The position numbers and the translations under genes are program-made. DNA of 64,000 nucleotides. Origin: Colocasia esculenta. Its lineage: Eukaryota > Streptophyta > Magnoliopsida > Alismatales > Araceae. Below the pieces are notes generated by a model, which had not been told where the DNA came from, searched no databases, and saw only the letters and a program-made list of their open reading frames with translations. Location: NCBI GenBank assembly GCA_014218235.1, contig CM024761.1, positions 92,009,968 through 92,073,967 of the forward strand, given 5' to 3'. This document shows positions 1 to 10,941 of the stretch, piece after piece; within the stretch, counting starts at the first letter, position 1, and each line of letters opens with the position of its first letter.

Positions 1-1388
1 TGTTGAGAACCATCGGGAGGTGGCACTTGATTGTATTGGCACTGCTATTGGCCTTGTGGAGAGTTGGTGGGGTTCTGACCCTGGGCAGTGTAAGGCTGGC
101 GGTTTTGGTTCTGGCTGGCAGGGTTGAACGCGCTCACTTGCGCGTTCACTTGGACACCCTCGGTGACTGGCCCCTGAGGTTTCATTTGGAAACGGGACTT
201 CTGGGGTTCAAACATGGAATGGATGGGAGAGTCTTTGAGCTGGGTTTGGATAAACCGGGCCCGACTGTAGAGTTGGTGCATAGTGGTGATGTCATTCATT
301 GCTAGGATGTTTCTATAGGCAGGGGTTGCATTGGCAATGATGATCTTAACCTTTTCTCCCTCCAGAAGGTACCCCGAGACCCGTGTGGCCATTTGCCTCC
401 ACCTATCGGCATATGTGGCAAATTCCTCATCTGACTTCATCTTTTCTGCCATGAGGTCTGTGAGAGAATACTCGGGCCCAACCCTGTCTTGGATTTGTTC
501 AAGGAATTTGGCCTTCACGATAGCGAAGTCTTCCACATCCTTGGGTAGCAGGGAGTAGAACCAGTCTAGAGTATGCCCGTCCAGCGACCGACAGAATAGA
601 TAGGCCATTAAGCGGCGATCATGCTGGTAAGGTGCGGACTCATAGATGAAGTCTTTGATATGAATGTATGGATTGCCCGAGCCATTGTACTTGTGGTACT
701 TCAGCAGTTCAGATGGAGAGGGGACCCACAGGCCATTGAAGTTGGGCATGTGCACGTCGTGGTGCTGCCTAGGGTCGACTTGCTTGCGAAGCTCTTGGAG
801 CTCCTTCTTGATGGACGCCCACTCGGACATCATGTCCGGAGCGGCGGATGGTTGAGCGTACAGAGAAGAGGCACGAGACGCCGGTCTGGTGCGTGGCTCA
901 GGTGGATGAGGTGAGTAGCAAGGATGATATGTGGGGGACCAGGGCTTCGGCTCACGTGGATGGTAATGGTCAGACTCGAAAGGCATGAACCGAATGGCCC
1001 ACGGCCGGATGGGAGTGTTATCGGCTTGTCCCATGATAACATGAGGGCCGGATGTAACTGCCATGGGGCGTGAAGCACCCACCCTAGGTGAGGGTGAGAA
1101 AGCGGCCTTTCCTTTGAGGGCCGTCATGAGAGTTTGGATCTGAGTCTGATCAAGCTGTGGAATTAAGCGCAAGAGCTGAGCAGCTTGATCATCCGACGGG
1201 GGAGGATGGATGGTCGGTGATGGGCCACCATCGTCGTGATGATGACTCTCTGTAGCATGGACTGCAGCGACCCAAGGGCGGGCCGACTCCCCAAAGAGAT
1301 CATGGGGAAGGGATTCCTCGTAGTCTTGGGAAGTGTAGAAGGCAGGGTCTTGATTCTCATCATAGACCAGGTTCAGATATGATTCCAT
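1..1388 (-). pseudogene. gag: Gag of element A (interrupted by a stop, runs off the window)
   Basis: The start at 1388 opens a 447-residue frame. Residues ~230-350 hold a retrotransposon gag (capsid-type) domain: KYNGSGNPYIHIKDF, then YLFCRSLDGHTLDWFYSLLP, then AKFLEQIQDRVGPEY. This matches gag of element B block for block. The N-terminus is acidic and His/Pro-rich. The frame ends at a TAG at 42..44. Reading on past it in the same frame, the protein continues with Gln/Pro-rich sequence that lines up with B (RQYSQVPPP in B), so this is a CAG-to-TAG nonsense change, not the natural end. Gag would form the virus-like particle in the cytoplasm. The gene is probably dead. Confidence 0.85.
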
Positions 1389-2528
1389 ATTTGGCAGGTG
1401 GGTGTGCCAAAATGAGGAAAGCCTGTCTAGACTTAAGAGACAAACCTAACTTAGACAGACGCCTAGTTTCCTAAACAGACAACCCTATGCAAACATAAGG
1501 AAAGAGAAAACGTCTCACCCAAAGTAAGCAGTTGGCAATGATGATGGTTTCTTTTATTTGGTTCAAGTTTGCCTTTTAATGAGTTGATTCTTTTAGCATG
1601 TTCTCTCCAAAAGGAAAGTTTCCTAATGGGAGAAGGCTTCCAACTTCGGGTGTGACTAGGATTTCTCAATCTTGCCAAATGAATGAGCCTAGAATCTAGG
1701 TGGCAATAGGTACAACCAGCCCGGCGGCCGTGTGGGAATCCACGGTCAGCGGGGACATACGGAGGCCCTTAAGCGAGTGCTCTAGTCGGACACAAGGAAT
1801 ATGTGGCCGAGAGAGCGGGCATCGCTGAGGAGGACAAACCTATACTACGAATATGAAAACATGTATGCAGATCCTATGTGCACCGGGGTGCATGCAAATT
1901 CTAACCTAAGACTAACAAAACAAAAATCAGGCCGACCTGCTCTCACAAGCAGAAGGCGACAGGTAACCTGTCGCGACCAAGATCGCGACAAGGGGCTAGT
2001 CGCGTTCCTCTTCGCAGTGGACAGAGAACAGGATAGACCTAATTATGCACGGAAATCAAAGCAAACCTATAGCACAGAGGATTGACGGACTCTCAAAAGC
2101 ATTGAACAGGCATGATATGACTTGCAATACAGATGGAGTATGTGAAATGAACCCAAAACACAGAGAAGAACAGAGTCAGAACCACTGACTTGGTCGCGAC
2201 GACCTCCCTGTCGCCTCCTTTATCGCGACAGCAACTGCGTCGCGTTTTAAACAGGCACATAGGGATTTAAAAATAATGTAAACATGTGTACGGGCAGAGA
2301 ACACACCTGATCACGCTGCGCTTCCCGTCGTCTTCCTGATCGTGACGTGTGCCTCGTCGCTACCTTTATAGCGATGCATTGATTGTCACCTTCTCACCCA
2401 GAGTAGCAGGACTTAAGACGCAATGAAAGTAAATGGAAAAAAAAAACAGGAAAACTAAGACAACGCCACACACATGAACGAGTGGAAAAGGCAGGGAGAG
2501 ACAAGATCAAGCATGATGGGCACTAGTT
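1389..2528 (-). other. Untranslated leader of element A between primer site and gag
   Basis: About 1.1 kb between the primer site and the gag start, with no credible ORF. It holds clusters of GTCGCGAC-type 8-mers at 1953, 1970, 1982, 1999; at 2193, 2210, 2222, 2239; and at 2310, 2327, 2339, 2356, 2368, 2385. The gaps alternate 17 and 12 bp. The long leader is usual for Tat/Ogre elements; the array is described under repeats and findings. Confidence 0.7.
1953..2392 (-). repeat. Array of 25-bp inverted-repeat modules (17/12 spacing), leader of A
   Basis: Fourteen 8-bp sites related to AACGCGAC / GTCGCGTT occur in three clusters. Two neighbouring sites face each other across 9 bp, giving a 25-bp inverted repeat (1953..1977, 1982..2006, 2193..2217, 2222..2246, 2310..2334, 2339..2363, 2368..2392). 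Successive modules within a cluster start 29 bp apart. Several sites differ from the consensus by CG to CA or TG, as expected from decay of methylated CG. The period of 29 is not a multiple of three, so this is not a protein repeat. Confidence 0.8.
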
Positions 2529-2546
2529 GTCCCACCATGATCGCCA
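2529..2546 (-). other. Primer-binding site of element A
   Basis: Five bases inside the LTR end, the minus strand reads TGGCGATCATGGTGGGAC, starting with the TGG that pairs with a tRNA CCA end. Element B has TGGTGATCACGGTGGGAT at the same place. I did not assign the tRNA species. Confidence 0.65.
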
Positions 2547-2707
2547 AATGGTGTAATCACGGGATTTACTCAAAAAAAAAAGTGAAAAGATAAGGAAAAC
2601 TGACCGTGATCGCCACCAAAGCAGTCGCCTGAAGGATGAGATGTTCGGAGACGCGGCTGACTACCTTGGAAAAGGAAGAGAAGAAGAAGAACGTACCTGC
2701 TCCTGAG

Positions 2708-2797
2708 AACGCGACAAGGTGGCGGTCGCTACCCTTTTACCTAAACGCGATGTAAAGCTTGGCGCCTTCTTTATCGCGATAGAGGGATCGTCGCCTT
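2708..2797 (-). repeat. Palindrome array in the inner part of LTR A
   Basis: Six sites start at 2708, 2725, 2744, 2761, 2773 and 2790 (AACGCGAC, GTCGCTAC, AACGCGAT, GGCGCCTT, ATCGCGAT, GTCGCCTT). Gaps are 17, 19, 17, 12 and 17 bp, the same 17-bp pair geometry as in the leader. Confidence 0.7.
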
Positions 2798-3495
2798 CTT
2801 CTTCAGTGGATGGAGATTGCGGGTTTTTTCTTCCTGCTCCTCAACCGGCCGAGGGGCAAGAGCCTCACACTTCCCTTGTCTTCAAACACCTGCCAAAGTC
2901 ATGCAAACAACATAAAACCCATTAACAAACTCGTGTATGATGAATCTATTCCAAAAATATGAAGAAACATGTACTATTTTGGAGGGAACTCACGTGGGAT
3001 GGGTTTTTAACCCCTTTGGGTGATTAAGTTCGGTGTGTGTGGTGTGCTCCAATGTAAAACTACGAAAGAACAGATCCTATGCATGTATGAATGAAGAGAA
3101 AATTGAAAAAAAGGAGGAGGGAGAAAGCATAGTCGAGGGGAAAAATGCCCTGGGGGGCACTTCTTGGTCGTTTGGAGGTGAAGCTCTTTTCTGCGAAGTT
3201 GGAGCTCTCTGGCAGGGGAAGAAGTAGATGCCGGTCTTGCTCAAAAAGGTGCAGTATCAAGAGACTTATAGGTGTTTATTCTCGGAAGGGCTGTGAAGGG
3301 AATAATAGGCAAGACTCCGGGTTTGGGTAGGTATGACCGCGCACGGGCGGTTGGAACTCGGAAAGGAGGCTTTAAGGAAGGTCTCCACGAGTTTTGGTAG
3401 GATTTGGACGCGTTTAGGTTGACCAAAAGAGGGAATATCCATGCATGGCAAGTGTCCAAGTCATGCTCGGAAAGGATTCCCTGCATGGGGTCCAG

Positions 3496-3745
3496 AACGC
3501 GACGGCCTCTTGGTCGCTACCAAGGTGGCGACGCCTCGATACGTTGCCTTCCTTACAAGGAAGGGCTTTCAAGTTATTTCTGGCGATTTTCCATGGAATA
3601 AAAGGCCAATTTATGAACGCGACGTATCGAGGTGTCGCCTTCTAATGGAGATCGATTCTAACTTGAAGCAAATCATTATGAGGAAGATAGCGATAGGAAG
3701 GCCGTCGTGTTGGGGATGGGAAAACGACAGGGCGGCCGTCGCCTT
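3496..3745 (-). repeat. Palindrome array upstream of the TATA box in LTR A
   Basis: Paired sites start at 3496/3513, 3525/3543, 3616/3634, 3687/3704 and 3721/3738, with pair spacing 17-18 bp. The group lies about 220-480 bp upstream of the TATA-like box on the minus strand, the expected place for U3 enhancers. Confidence 0.7.
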
Positions 3746-4764
3746 CAGAAACATTTCAGCATATGACCATGCAAAGTGTTTGATCTCCTTGCGCGGGCAT
3801 CAGAATGACGTGCGGTTTGAAATGTCGGACTCTTAACCCAGAGAGCTATGAGATGGATTGAATTTGACCAGGAAGAACCCACCAGGGTGATGAACTAATG
3901 AAGAGGATATCATGATTGGAGAAAGCCAGCTTAGCCATGATGAGTCAACGTGGGGCATCAATGATATGACAAGGAATTTAGCTCGACTTATGGGTCAGAA
4001 ATGGGTGTCTACAAGCTGCAGATCCAAGCCTGGCACCTTTAGGGACTCCGGCTCGAGCTCCCTAAAGTGAGGCACTGAAAACACAGGACTAGCTGGGGAC
4101 CAGTACGTCTATCGGTGTCCATCCCCAACCACGAGCGTGCTACAAGCGACTGCACACCCACAAATACAAGTCGCTGCCCATAGTCGTCTTTCCCTCAGCT
4201 GGACGTACAACTCAAACACAGGAGTGAGGGTCTAGGAAGACGACTCAGACCTCAGCGGTACACATAGTACCGAGACAAACCCCGAGCACAACACACGTGC
4301 CTGGCTCTCCGAGGAACCTGGGGTACCCGACTGAAGAGGTATTCCGGAATAGGCGCCGGACCACCATACTCGGCAAGCACACAAACCACGATATACATAC
4401 TTATACAATCCTTTATTACAAACCATGGTATACAAGTGTTAGGATTGACTTTACATCGGTCACCGTGTGACCCTCAAGCCATCCTACGTCGATATCTACA
4501 CAAACCACAATAACACATAATCACCTTGCCTGTCATTGGTCATCTCATGACCTCCATGGCAACCCCAATCCATGTTAACATACTTAACATGAATCACAAG
4601 ACAACTCTTAACCCTATACATGTTGTACTGACATTAACCACTTTAAGTATGTTTTAGAAGATAGTAAAAGACCAAGGCTAGGTCCATACAGAACCCTCAC
4701 TGCCCAGCCACCACAAGCCAACCTCGGAAGTTAAAATGCGTCAGACATAGGCGACGCCTCTAAA

Positions 4765-4855
4765 ATCGCGTCGACTTGTCCGTACGCCATTCCAAACCTT
4801 AACGCGACAGGGCGCAATGTCGCGGCCATGTCACGACGGCCTGATCTGTCGCTTT
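4765..4855. repeat. GTCGCGAC-type array in repeat D
   Basis: Sites start at 4765, 4783, 4801 (AACGCGAC), 4819 (GTCGCGGC), 4830 (GTCACGAC) and 4848 (GTCGCTTT). The last four show the 18/11/18 spacing typical of Tat element B, so this part of D may come from a related element. Confidence 0.6.
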
Positions 4856-5786
4856 CAGGCCAAACCAGTCAACACCATGGTCAACATCAAATCACGTCAA
4901 ACTACACCGACGCGTTCATCAAGAACATGTTGGGTCAAACAGGCACGTTCAAGCAACTGCCACAGTGCAACAAACAAAATAGAAACACGTTGGTGCAGAG
5001 CGACGTCTTTAAACCATTAATGCGTTGGTGCACCCCGCCACGTTTCATACGCGACTATGAGTTCAGCTCATAGGCTGAACCCACCTTTTCCATGGGAGAA
5101 ATCCATAGACATCTCAATAGAAATACCAAGATAACGCTATAAACATATGAAACACCACAAATACAAACCATCCAAACATGCACCACCCCTTTAGTCCCTT
5201 CCAATCATGCTAAAAGACATTAAACAAAGGTAGGAAGTCTCCCTACCGGCTAGAAGAAGCCGAAGAACGCCAAAACCTCCTCGTCGCTGGCACACCCACA
5301 CTCCGTACGCCATCCTCGCGTGGTTCCCGCGCTGCACGAGCCATCGGAAGCCGAAATCGCTAGAAATCTTGCTGGAGCACCGCAGCATCTCCCCCTTCGC
5401 CTGGACAGAGCATCTTTTGCTCTGTCTGGGCGAAACAAAGCTTCTAAAGCTCTAATCAAAATTGCGTCGTGGACAGACACCGCGTTTAACTCTTTTAAAC
5501 GTGTCCACCCTGTCCGACGCCACCCAGAAACCGCGTGACACGCGTCACAGAGTCCGTTCTCAGAATTGCGTTTGGAGAGACCGACGTGTTTAAATTCTGT
5601 CATCTTGCTCCGGCTCATTCACAACAGTGAACCTGTGGGCTAATTGGGCTGAAAGGTACGGCCCATAATGCCCACACAATGTGCGTAAACCATGACTAAG
5701 GCCCAATGACCACCTCTTGGTCATGAGCACCACACTTTTAACCCAATAAACTGAATCCAAATGACTGTGTCATCACACGATGTCAT

Positions 5787-5811
5787 ACTTCGACTTTTAA
5801 GAAGTCGGAGT
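5787..5811. repeat. 25-bp hairpin unit, left member of an array split by element C
   Basis: The unit is ACTTCGACTT, five bases, then AAGTCGGAGT. Four more units lie at 60553..60577, 60583..60607, 60618..60642 and 60665..60689, right after element C. Removing C and one copy of its target duplication puts the first two units 45 bp apart, in line with the other spacings (30, 35, 47). Confidence 0.7.
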
Positions 5812-5826
5812 GCAAAGAAAATAAGC

Positions 5827-5831
5827 AATAG
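5827..5831. repeat. Target-site duplication AATAG, left copy (element C)
   Basis: AATAG directly precedes the TGTCACGCCCC end of element C. The second copy is at 60548..60552, directly after its other end (GGTTGCTACA). Confidence 0.85.
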
Positions 5832-6485
5832 TGTCACGCCCCTCCAATTTAGCAGCAGAACAAATCGGGGGGAAAACGTGAGCAACGAGTATGGTAACGT
5901 AAATTGCGCATACAAAAGCAAACATCAGAGCATCTAATGAACAATATTTGAAATAAACTCTTGATTTCATAATAAAAAAATACTAAGACTATTACAACCA
6001 CTAATTCGGAGCCAATACATAGGGCTCAATGACATCATTACATTGAAAAGAAATCTAATGCAATAACTACTAGACTCCTTAGTGCTAGGGTAACTTCGTC
6101 ATTTGACTCCAGATCACTCATCACTCGGGTCCTGTCCCATAGGTACATATAACGTTATTGCCTGACTTACCTAAGACACAATAACAAATAACGAAGGGTG
6201 AGCGATAATGCCCAGTAGGACTTAAATCTCAATAGTCAAGCGGGCTTTAAGTAATTAACGCATTAAATGGCAGAGTAACAAATGATAGAGAGAGTCATGT
6301 AAAGTTGAGAAATAATAGCACAAGTAACATGGTTCAGATAGCAGATGAATCAAGTATAGCATGATGATTAAAGTCAAGTCACGATAGAAACGATAACAAC
6401 AATAGAAAGTAACGACATTGTCGAGTAATAGCAAGCGACATGTATAGCAAGGCAAGATAGTAGATGGTCATGTAAAGAGTAAATT

Positions 6486-6668
6486 GCACTTTGATTGATT
6501 TTCATCAATTGAGATAGTATAGCACTTTTGGTCAACTTCTGTCAATCAAAATAGTAATGGAACTTTGGTTATCCGTAGATAGCTGAGAGATACCATAGCA
6601 CTTTTATTGTCAATAGACAACGAGTGAGTATAGCACTTTGAATGTGATCAAGTCACGATAGAATGCAG
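6486..6668 (-). repeat. Tandem ~37-bp units with internal inverted repeats in LTR C
   Basis: Units beginning GCACTTT or GAACTTT start at 6486, 6522, 6560, 6598 and 6633 (gaps 36, 38, 38, 35). Each of the first four is followed by a small inverted repeat of different sequence, for example TTGATTGA..TCAATTGA or TTGTC..GACAA. The same array is in the other LTR around 58025..58210. Confidence 0.65.
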
Positions 6669-7877
6669 TAACTCAAGATAGCAAGTATCGAGTAGAGCAA
6701 GTAGAGAGTACGACAGTAGTCACTCAATAACAGTTCAGTAACAGTCAATGGCAGTACAGTAATAGTGCAGTACGTCTGAATCAACAGACTAACAGTAACA
6801 ATGTAACAGTGAGATGTCTAGCTAAATCAGAATAGTCAGTCAGAACCGGTGCAATGCAGACACCGTCTATAGCCCCTACAGGTATTTTCGGGTGGCTCTC
6901 TGCCCCCAGGACTAGATTGGAGCCCCTCGGACACTCTCCATGCTCTGAACAGTATGCATTCAAGTCAGTAGAGTCACAAGACCCATTTTAGCGCTAGACA
7001 GTCATGAACAATACAAAACAGTAGGAGCCACATAGCTCAAAGGGTACCAAGAGAGTACTAGATGAATAGGCGAGAGAGACAAGATAGTAGAGTGAACGTG
7101 AATAGATGAGCGAGTAGAATATAGATGAGATCTTTTGGTCATTGCACATGAAGCGTCGAGTAACGAGCGATAGTAACAGTTGCACAACACACGCATCTGG
7201 TGTTGGCAGTCAGGTGGAATACACAACCCTGCCGCTGGCCTGATTATGGACAGGTCCAGAGGTCCGGCGTGATTCAAGATAAGAGAGAGAACAATCTAAG
7301 GCTGTCTAGATCTTATTGATCCCTAGAGTGTAGCATAGGTGTTAGGGTACAACCAGCTCGTCGACCATGTGAGAATCCATGGACAGAGGAGACTTACGGA
7401 GGCCTTGAACAAAAACTCACTAGTACGGCAGAAGGAGTATCCGACGGAGAGTTTGTCCAAGTCAAGAGAGAGTGTGTATATAGAAACAAGTGCCCGACGT
7501 TCTAGAGGAATTCTAGAACAGTGGAGCGTCGATAATGGTATTCCCAAAACAACGCGAGAAACGATAGACAAGTCTATTAAAAATAGGGCAATTAAGATAT
7601 ATAATTAAAATAAATTTGCTAGATGTACATGTGACAATTTTTATGCCAAGTTAAGCCATATTGGATTGTTCAAGTTAGTGCAAGTTTAAGAGAAAATCAT
7701 GGGTAAGATAGATCATGTGATTAACTTGAATTAATTAAAATATATTCAATAATTACAACTTCATTTTTCTGTGTACATGACAATGAATAAGACATGGGGG
7801 TAACTGTATAACAATAGATCTTGCTAAAAGGTGTGTTTTTATGCAAAAATATGAGATTGCGATGCACCCTTGTAAGG

Positions 7878-8060
7878 GTCGCGACGGGATCAGGTGTGAA
7901 CGCGACGGGGGCTTGTAAGGGTCGCGATGGGCTTGTCTGAACAGGCAGGCAGATCGCGACAGGTTCTTATGAGGATCACGACAAGTCGTTCAGTCAGGCG
8001 GCCAGAACGCAACAGGGTATCCTGTCGCAATTAGATCACGACAGGTGCCTGTGTCGTGAC
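7878..8060 (-). repeat. GTCGCGAC-type palindrome array, 3' LTR of C (decayed)
   Basis: Sites start at 7878, 7899, 7921, 7953, 7975, 8006, 8024, 8035 and 8053. Early gaps are 21, 22, 32 and 22 bp. Many sites carry CG to CA or TG changes (ATCACGAC, GTCGTGAC). The better-kept copy is at 59395..59599. Confidence 0.7.
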
Positions 8061-8742
8061 GGCCCTGAGAATGCGGCCTATCGGGTCGTCGTGTTCTCAG
8101 GTTCCGAACCTGAGTTCAAGCGAGAAAAGAGACTAGCATGGGATTGCATGCCAACTTGCTATAGTTTGACCTAGGGTGCTTAAAAAATGAAGAACAAATT
8201 GTACAGTGCATGAAAAATCTCGACACCTGTTCTATACCGATCTAGACATATAAGAGTGGTCTTATAAAATTGGAATTTAGAAAATAGACAGGGTTTCAGC
8301 ATGGTTTAATCAAGTTACTTCATAGAGATCATGGAATAGTGCACAGTTAGAGTAAAAGAATTAATTCGCGAAGTAAGGTGGATAGAAATTAGGGCTTTTA
8401 GGGGCAAAAGATCCCTAAAAGCCGTCAGTATCTCCAGTAAAATTTCGTAGCATGAAGTCAAGTGTACATGGAGAACAAGACTTAACAAGGGGGTTCGGGG
8501 ACATACTAGTTGCAGAACAAGAAAAATCAAGGAGAAAATATTGGCTCGATGATAAATCACAAAACTTGAGAGGTTTGTTCCTATCACATGGAACAATCTA
8601 CAGTCAAAATCTCTTTAATTTTACTCGTGAGAATGCCTACCTTGACTCGATTTATACCTTGACTCGATTTCCTCATCTAGGGCTAGAACTTGAAGAACGG
8701 AGTTGAGAGCTTAATAGGTTCTTCTCCCCACGAAATCTCCTC

Positions 8743-8747
8743 CTCCT
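8743..8747. repeat. Target-site duplication CTCCT, left copy (element B)
   Basis: CTCCT directly precedes TGTAGACACCC of the B 5' LTR. The second copy is at 42101..42105 directly after the 3' LTR. Confidence 0.85.
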
Positions 8748-10164
8748 TGTAGACACCCGGTTCTGACTAATGAGTTGAACCATATTTCTTGCTATTTTAG
8801 TGAGCCCCTAGTTGGTCACTCACCTTGAGCCCATCATTAGCCTTGCTTTGAGCCCATTAATAACTCAAATTGCCTTGAAATCCCGCCCGTTATCACTTTG
8901 AGAGAGTCCTTGGACATAAATAAGTCTTATCCTTTCATATAATTGGCTGATAATTCGTAGATATTTGACTTTATTTATGCGTTGTATCGTAGCGCCGCGT
9001 CTCTGAGTCGCGACAATCCAGGTCGTCGCGACAGCCCATGCATATCCATGCATGTGGGCTTACTGTCACGTCGCCCTGCCCTGTTGTGTCTTCATGTCGC
9101 GGCCCTACGATACACCGCGACAGCAGCTGCGCATACTAGCCTCCGCAACCACCTCCTATTTATCCTCCCATGGGTTTATCTTTATCCCTAAGCTCTATCC
9201 TAATCCCTTGGGACGAGATTTGAGGCTGGGGGACTCTCTTGGAGCCCCTAAGGACTCTCCATTGTGAATTTCTATGGCATTTATCTCCCATTTTACCTAT
9301 TATCCATTTTTAGGAGATATTCTCTCTCAAAGGCTTATATAAGCAAGGCCCTCCACTCATAGACGAAGGGAGCTCCCATTTTCACCCCGAAGGGTTGTCG
9401 AAATCTCCTCTCACCAACACTTAGCCTCGCAGCCACCTATTTCCACCATTTCCTTCACATTCCCCTCCACCAAAACACCCTCATTTCACCATTTATGGAG
9501 CATGGAACGTGATAAGGATGACTCCTGCTACCTCCTGAAGCTTTTGCACACTCATTGGGACTGCATTCACGCCAGGGAGTCATCCTAATGGGACTCATCT
9601 TCTCCCCCTCTCTTCCTCCTTCATTTCTACATGCATTTTTCTGTTGTTTCTAGTTAGATCACACTCACCACATACCTACGTTTTTCACACACCCAAAGGG
9701 GTTTAAAACCACCCCAGGTGTGTTCCTACCATGATTCTCCATTTCCTCTCATTTTTAGAATAGTTACTACGCTTAATATGTTCTAATAGGGCTTTTTCTT
9801 GTTTCTTCTTTATTTTGGCAGGCACCCAAGCTTTTCCACGAGGAGCTCTTGTTCTCCAGCTGGCTAGTGGACGGCAAGAAGGTCCACACACGACATCTCC
9901 CGCACATAGAGAACGCGATAGCGGAGGACGACGTGACAAGAGACGCGTCAGGCTGCAACGACGCGTTACCAGCGTCGTCGCGGCAGGTAAGACTACCGCG
10001 ACACCAGGTCCGCCTCCTTTCTCTTTCCATTTCCTAGTTAAGTTAGCCCGTGTCATTTTCTACTCGTTAGGCAACATACTAGGTGGCGATCACATTCCTA
10101 CTTTCTATACTACTAGTTTTAGTACATGTTCGTGTTGAGGGGGGGCACAATCCCCGTGATTACA
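8748..10164 (+). repeat. 5' LTR of element B
   Basis: TGTAGACACCC..GTGATTACA, 1,417 bp. A TATA box (GCTTATATAAGC) lies at 9332..9343. GTCGCGAC-type sites upstream of it start at 8994, 9007, 9025, 9065, 9083, 9096 and 9114 (gaps 13, 18, 40, 18, 13, 18). A second group lies downstream at 9914..10005. Many of the differences from the 3' LTR that I noticed are at CG sites. Confidence 0.9.
8994..9121 (+). repeat. Palindrome array upstream of the TATA box, 5' LTR of B
   Basis: Pairs at 18-bp spacing: 9007/9025, 9065/9083 and 9096/9114. The 3' LTR keeps more of it: 40914/40932, 40945/40963, 41003/41021 and 41034/41052, with gaps 18, 13, 18, 40, 18, 13, 18. Site sequences are GTCGCGAC, GCCGCGTC, GTCGCGGC and GCCGCGAT. 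Confidence 0.75.
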
Positions 10165-10169
10165 CCCTT

Positions 10170-10187
10170 TGGTGATCACGGTGGGAT
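10170..10187 (+). other. Primer-binding site of element B
   Basis: TGGTGATCACGGTGGGAT begins five bases after the 5' LTR, as in element A. The tRNA was not assigned. Confidence 0.65.
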
Positions 10188-10313
10188 CTTCAGTGCTACC
10201 CTCATAGATTTAGCCTGCTTGCTTGCCTTGTTTTCTTCTTTGTTTGCCATTTTAGTGCCCTGTTAGTCTGCATGTTCTTTGTTTCCTGCTTTTTTTTTTG
10301 TCCCTCGGTTCGT

Positions 10314-10368
10314 GTCGCGACGTATCGCGGTGACGCGATAAGGTCGCGGCCCCCGGAAAGGACGCGAT
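10314..10368 (+). repeat. Palindrome quartet 1 in the leader of B (18/11/18)
   Basis: GTCGCGAC at 10314, GACGCGAT at 10332, GTCGCGGC at 10343 and GACGCGAT at 10361. Confidence 0.75.
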
Positions 10369-10533
10369 AGCAGGTCAGTGTTTCTTCTTCTTATATCTGC
10401 CTTTTCCTGCTTCTATGAGATCATGCATCCCTGTTCCTTATCTCTGTATCATGTATTTTTGTTTTTTTGAATGTTAGAATCCTGTTAGGGTTCGGGTTTT
10501 CCTTTTATTTACATTTGTATGTTTTTAGGACCT

Positions 10534-10588
10534 GTCGCGGCTGAGAGCTAGGACGCCACCAGGTCGCGTTGAGGGTGAACGTCGCATC
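10534..10588 (+). repeat. Palindrome quartet 2 in the leader of B (18/11/18)
   Basis: GTCGCGGC at 10534, GACGCCAC at 10552, GTCGCGTT at 10563 and GTCGCATC at 10581. It starts 220 bp after quartet 1. Confidence 0.75.
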
Positions 10589-10751
10589 AACTGGTACGCT
10601 TTCTATGTTAATGTTTTGCTTCATGAATCGGTTTCTGAATGTTTCCTGATCCATGCTGTATTAGTTTAGTGTTTTGTGCCTTTATTATATGTTAAGATAG
10701 TCTGTGTGAGTCTGGTTTGGGGACTTTCTTTGTTCTCGGGGCTCTGTTCTT

Positions 10752-10806
10752 ATCGCAGCAAACCGCCCTGTCGCAATAGGGTCGCGCTGTACACGGCCGC
10801 CGCGAC
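10752..10806 (+). repeat. Palindrome quartet 3 in the leader of B (18/11/18)
   Basis: ATCGCAGC at 10752, GTCGCAAT at 10770, GTCGCGCT at 10781 and GCCGCGAC at 10799. It starts 218 bp after quartet 2. Confidence 0.75.
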
Positions 10807-10941
10807 TCTGCATGAGAGCTATTTGTTCACCCTGTTTGTTTTTTACTTGTCACTTGTGCATACATTTTGGGCACTTAGGCCCTTGCATACACTACTCATC
10901 CCATTTGTTCAAGTTCCCCCTTGGTTGAGTGAGCCCTCTCA

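Larger units (their letters stand above)
1..4013 (-). mobile_element. Element A: partial Tat-type Ty3/gypsy retrotransposon
   Basis: This is the 5' part of a gypsy element read on the minus strand: 5' LTR (2552..4013), primer site (2529..2546), leader (1389..2528) and gag (1388 leftwards). The rest, including pol and the 3' LTR, lies beyond the left edge. The outer LTR end reads TGTAGACACCC on the minus strand, the same start as the 5' LTR of element B, and the gag is clearly homologous to B's gag. A is therefore a second, diverged subfamily of the same lineage. Its target-site duplication cannot be checked because the left end is missing. Confidence 0.85.
2552..4013 (-). repeat. 5' LTR of element A
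   Basis: On the minus strand it starts TGTAGACACCC (4013) and ends GTGATTACA (2552), matching the ends of the B LTRs. A TATA-like box (CCTATAAGTC) lies at 3263..3272. GTCGCGAC-type modules occur upstream of it (3496..3745) and downstream of it (2708..2797). Length is 1,462 bp, against ~1,415 for B. Nothing else recognisable lies in it. Confidence 0.8.
4014..5826. other. Repeat D, left part (unassigned)
   Basis: No ORF here looks real. The stretch holds a GTCGCGAC-type array at 4765..4855 and a 25-bp imperfect hairpin at 5787..5811 that belongs to an array resuming at 60553. It is therefore the sequence into which element C inserted. It is probably more retrotransposon LTR or untranslated sequence, but I recognise no ends, primer site or coding domain. 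Confidence 0.5.
5832..8747 (-). repeat. 3' LTR of element C, outer part
   Basis: This is nearly collinear with 44220..44466 plus 57606..60110, the other LTR. It has no coding potential. It contains a hairpin-rich tandem array (6486..6660) and a GTCGCGAC-type array (7878..8060). A TATATA lies near 7475, matching the one near 59014 in the 5' LTR. The LTR continues at 42106 after the insertion of element B. Confidence 0.85.
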
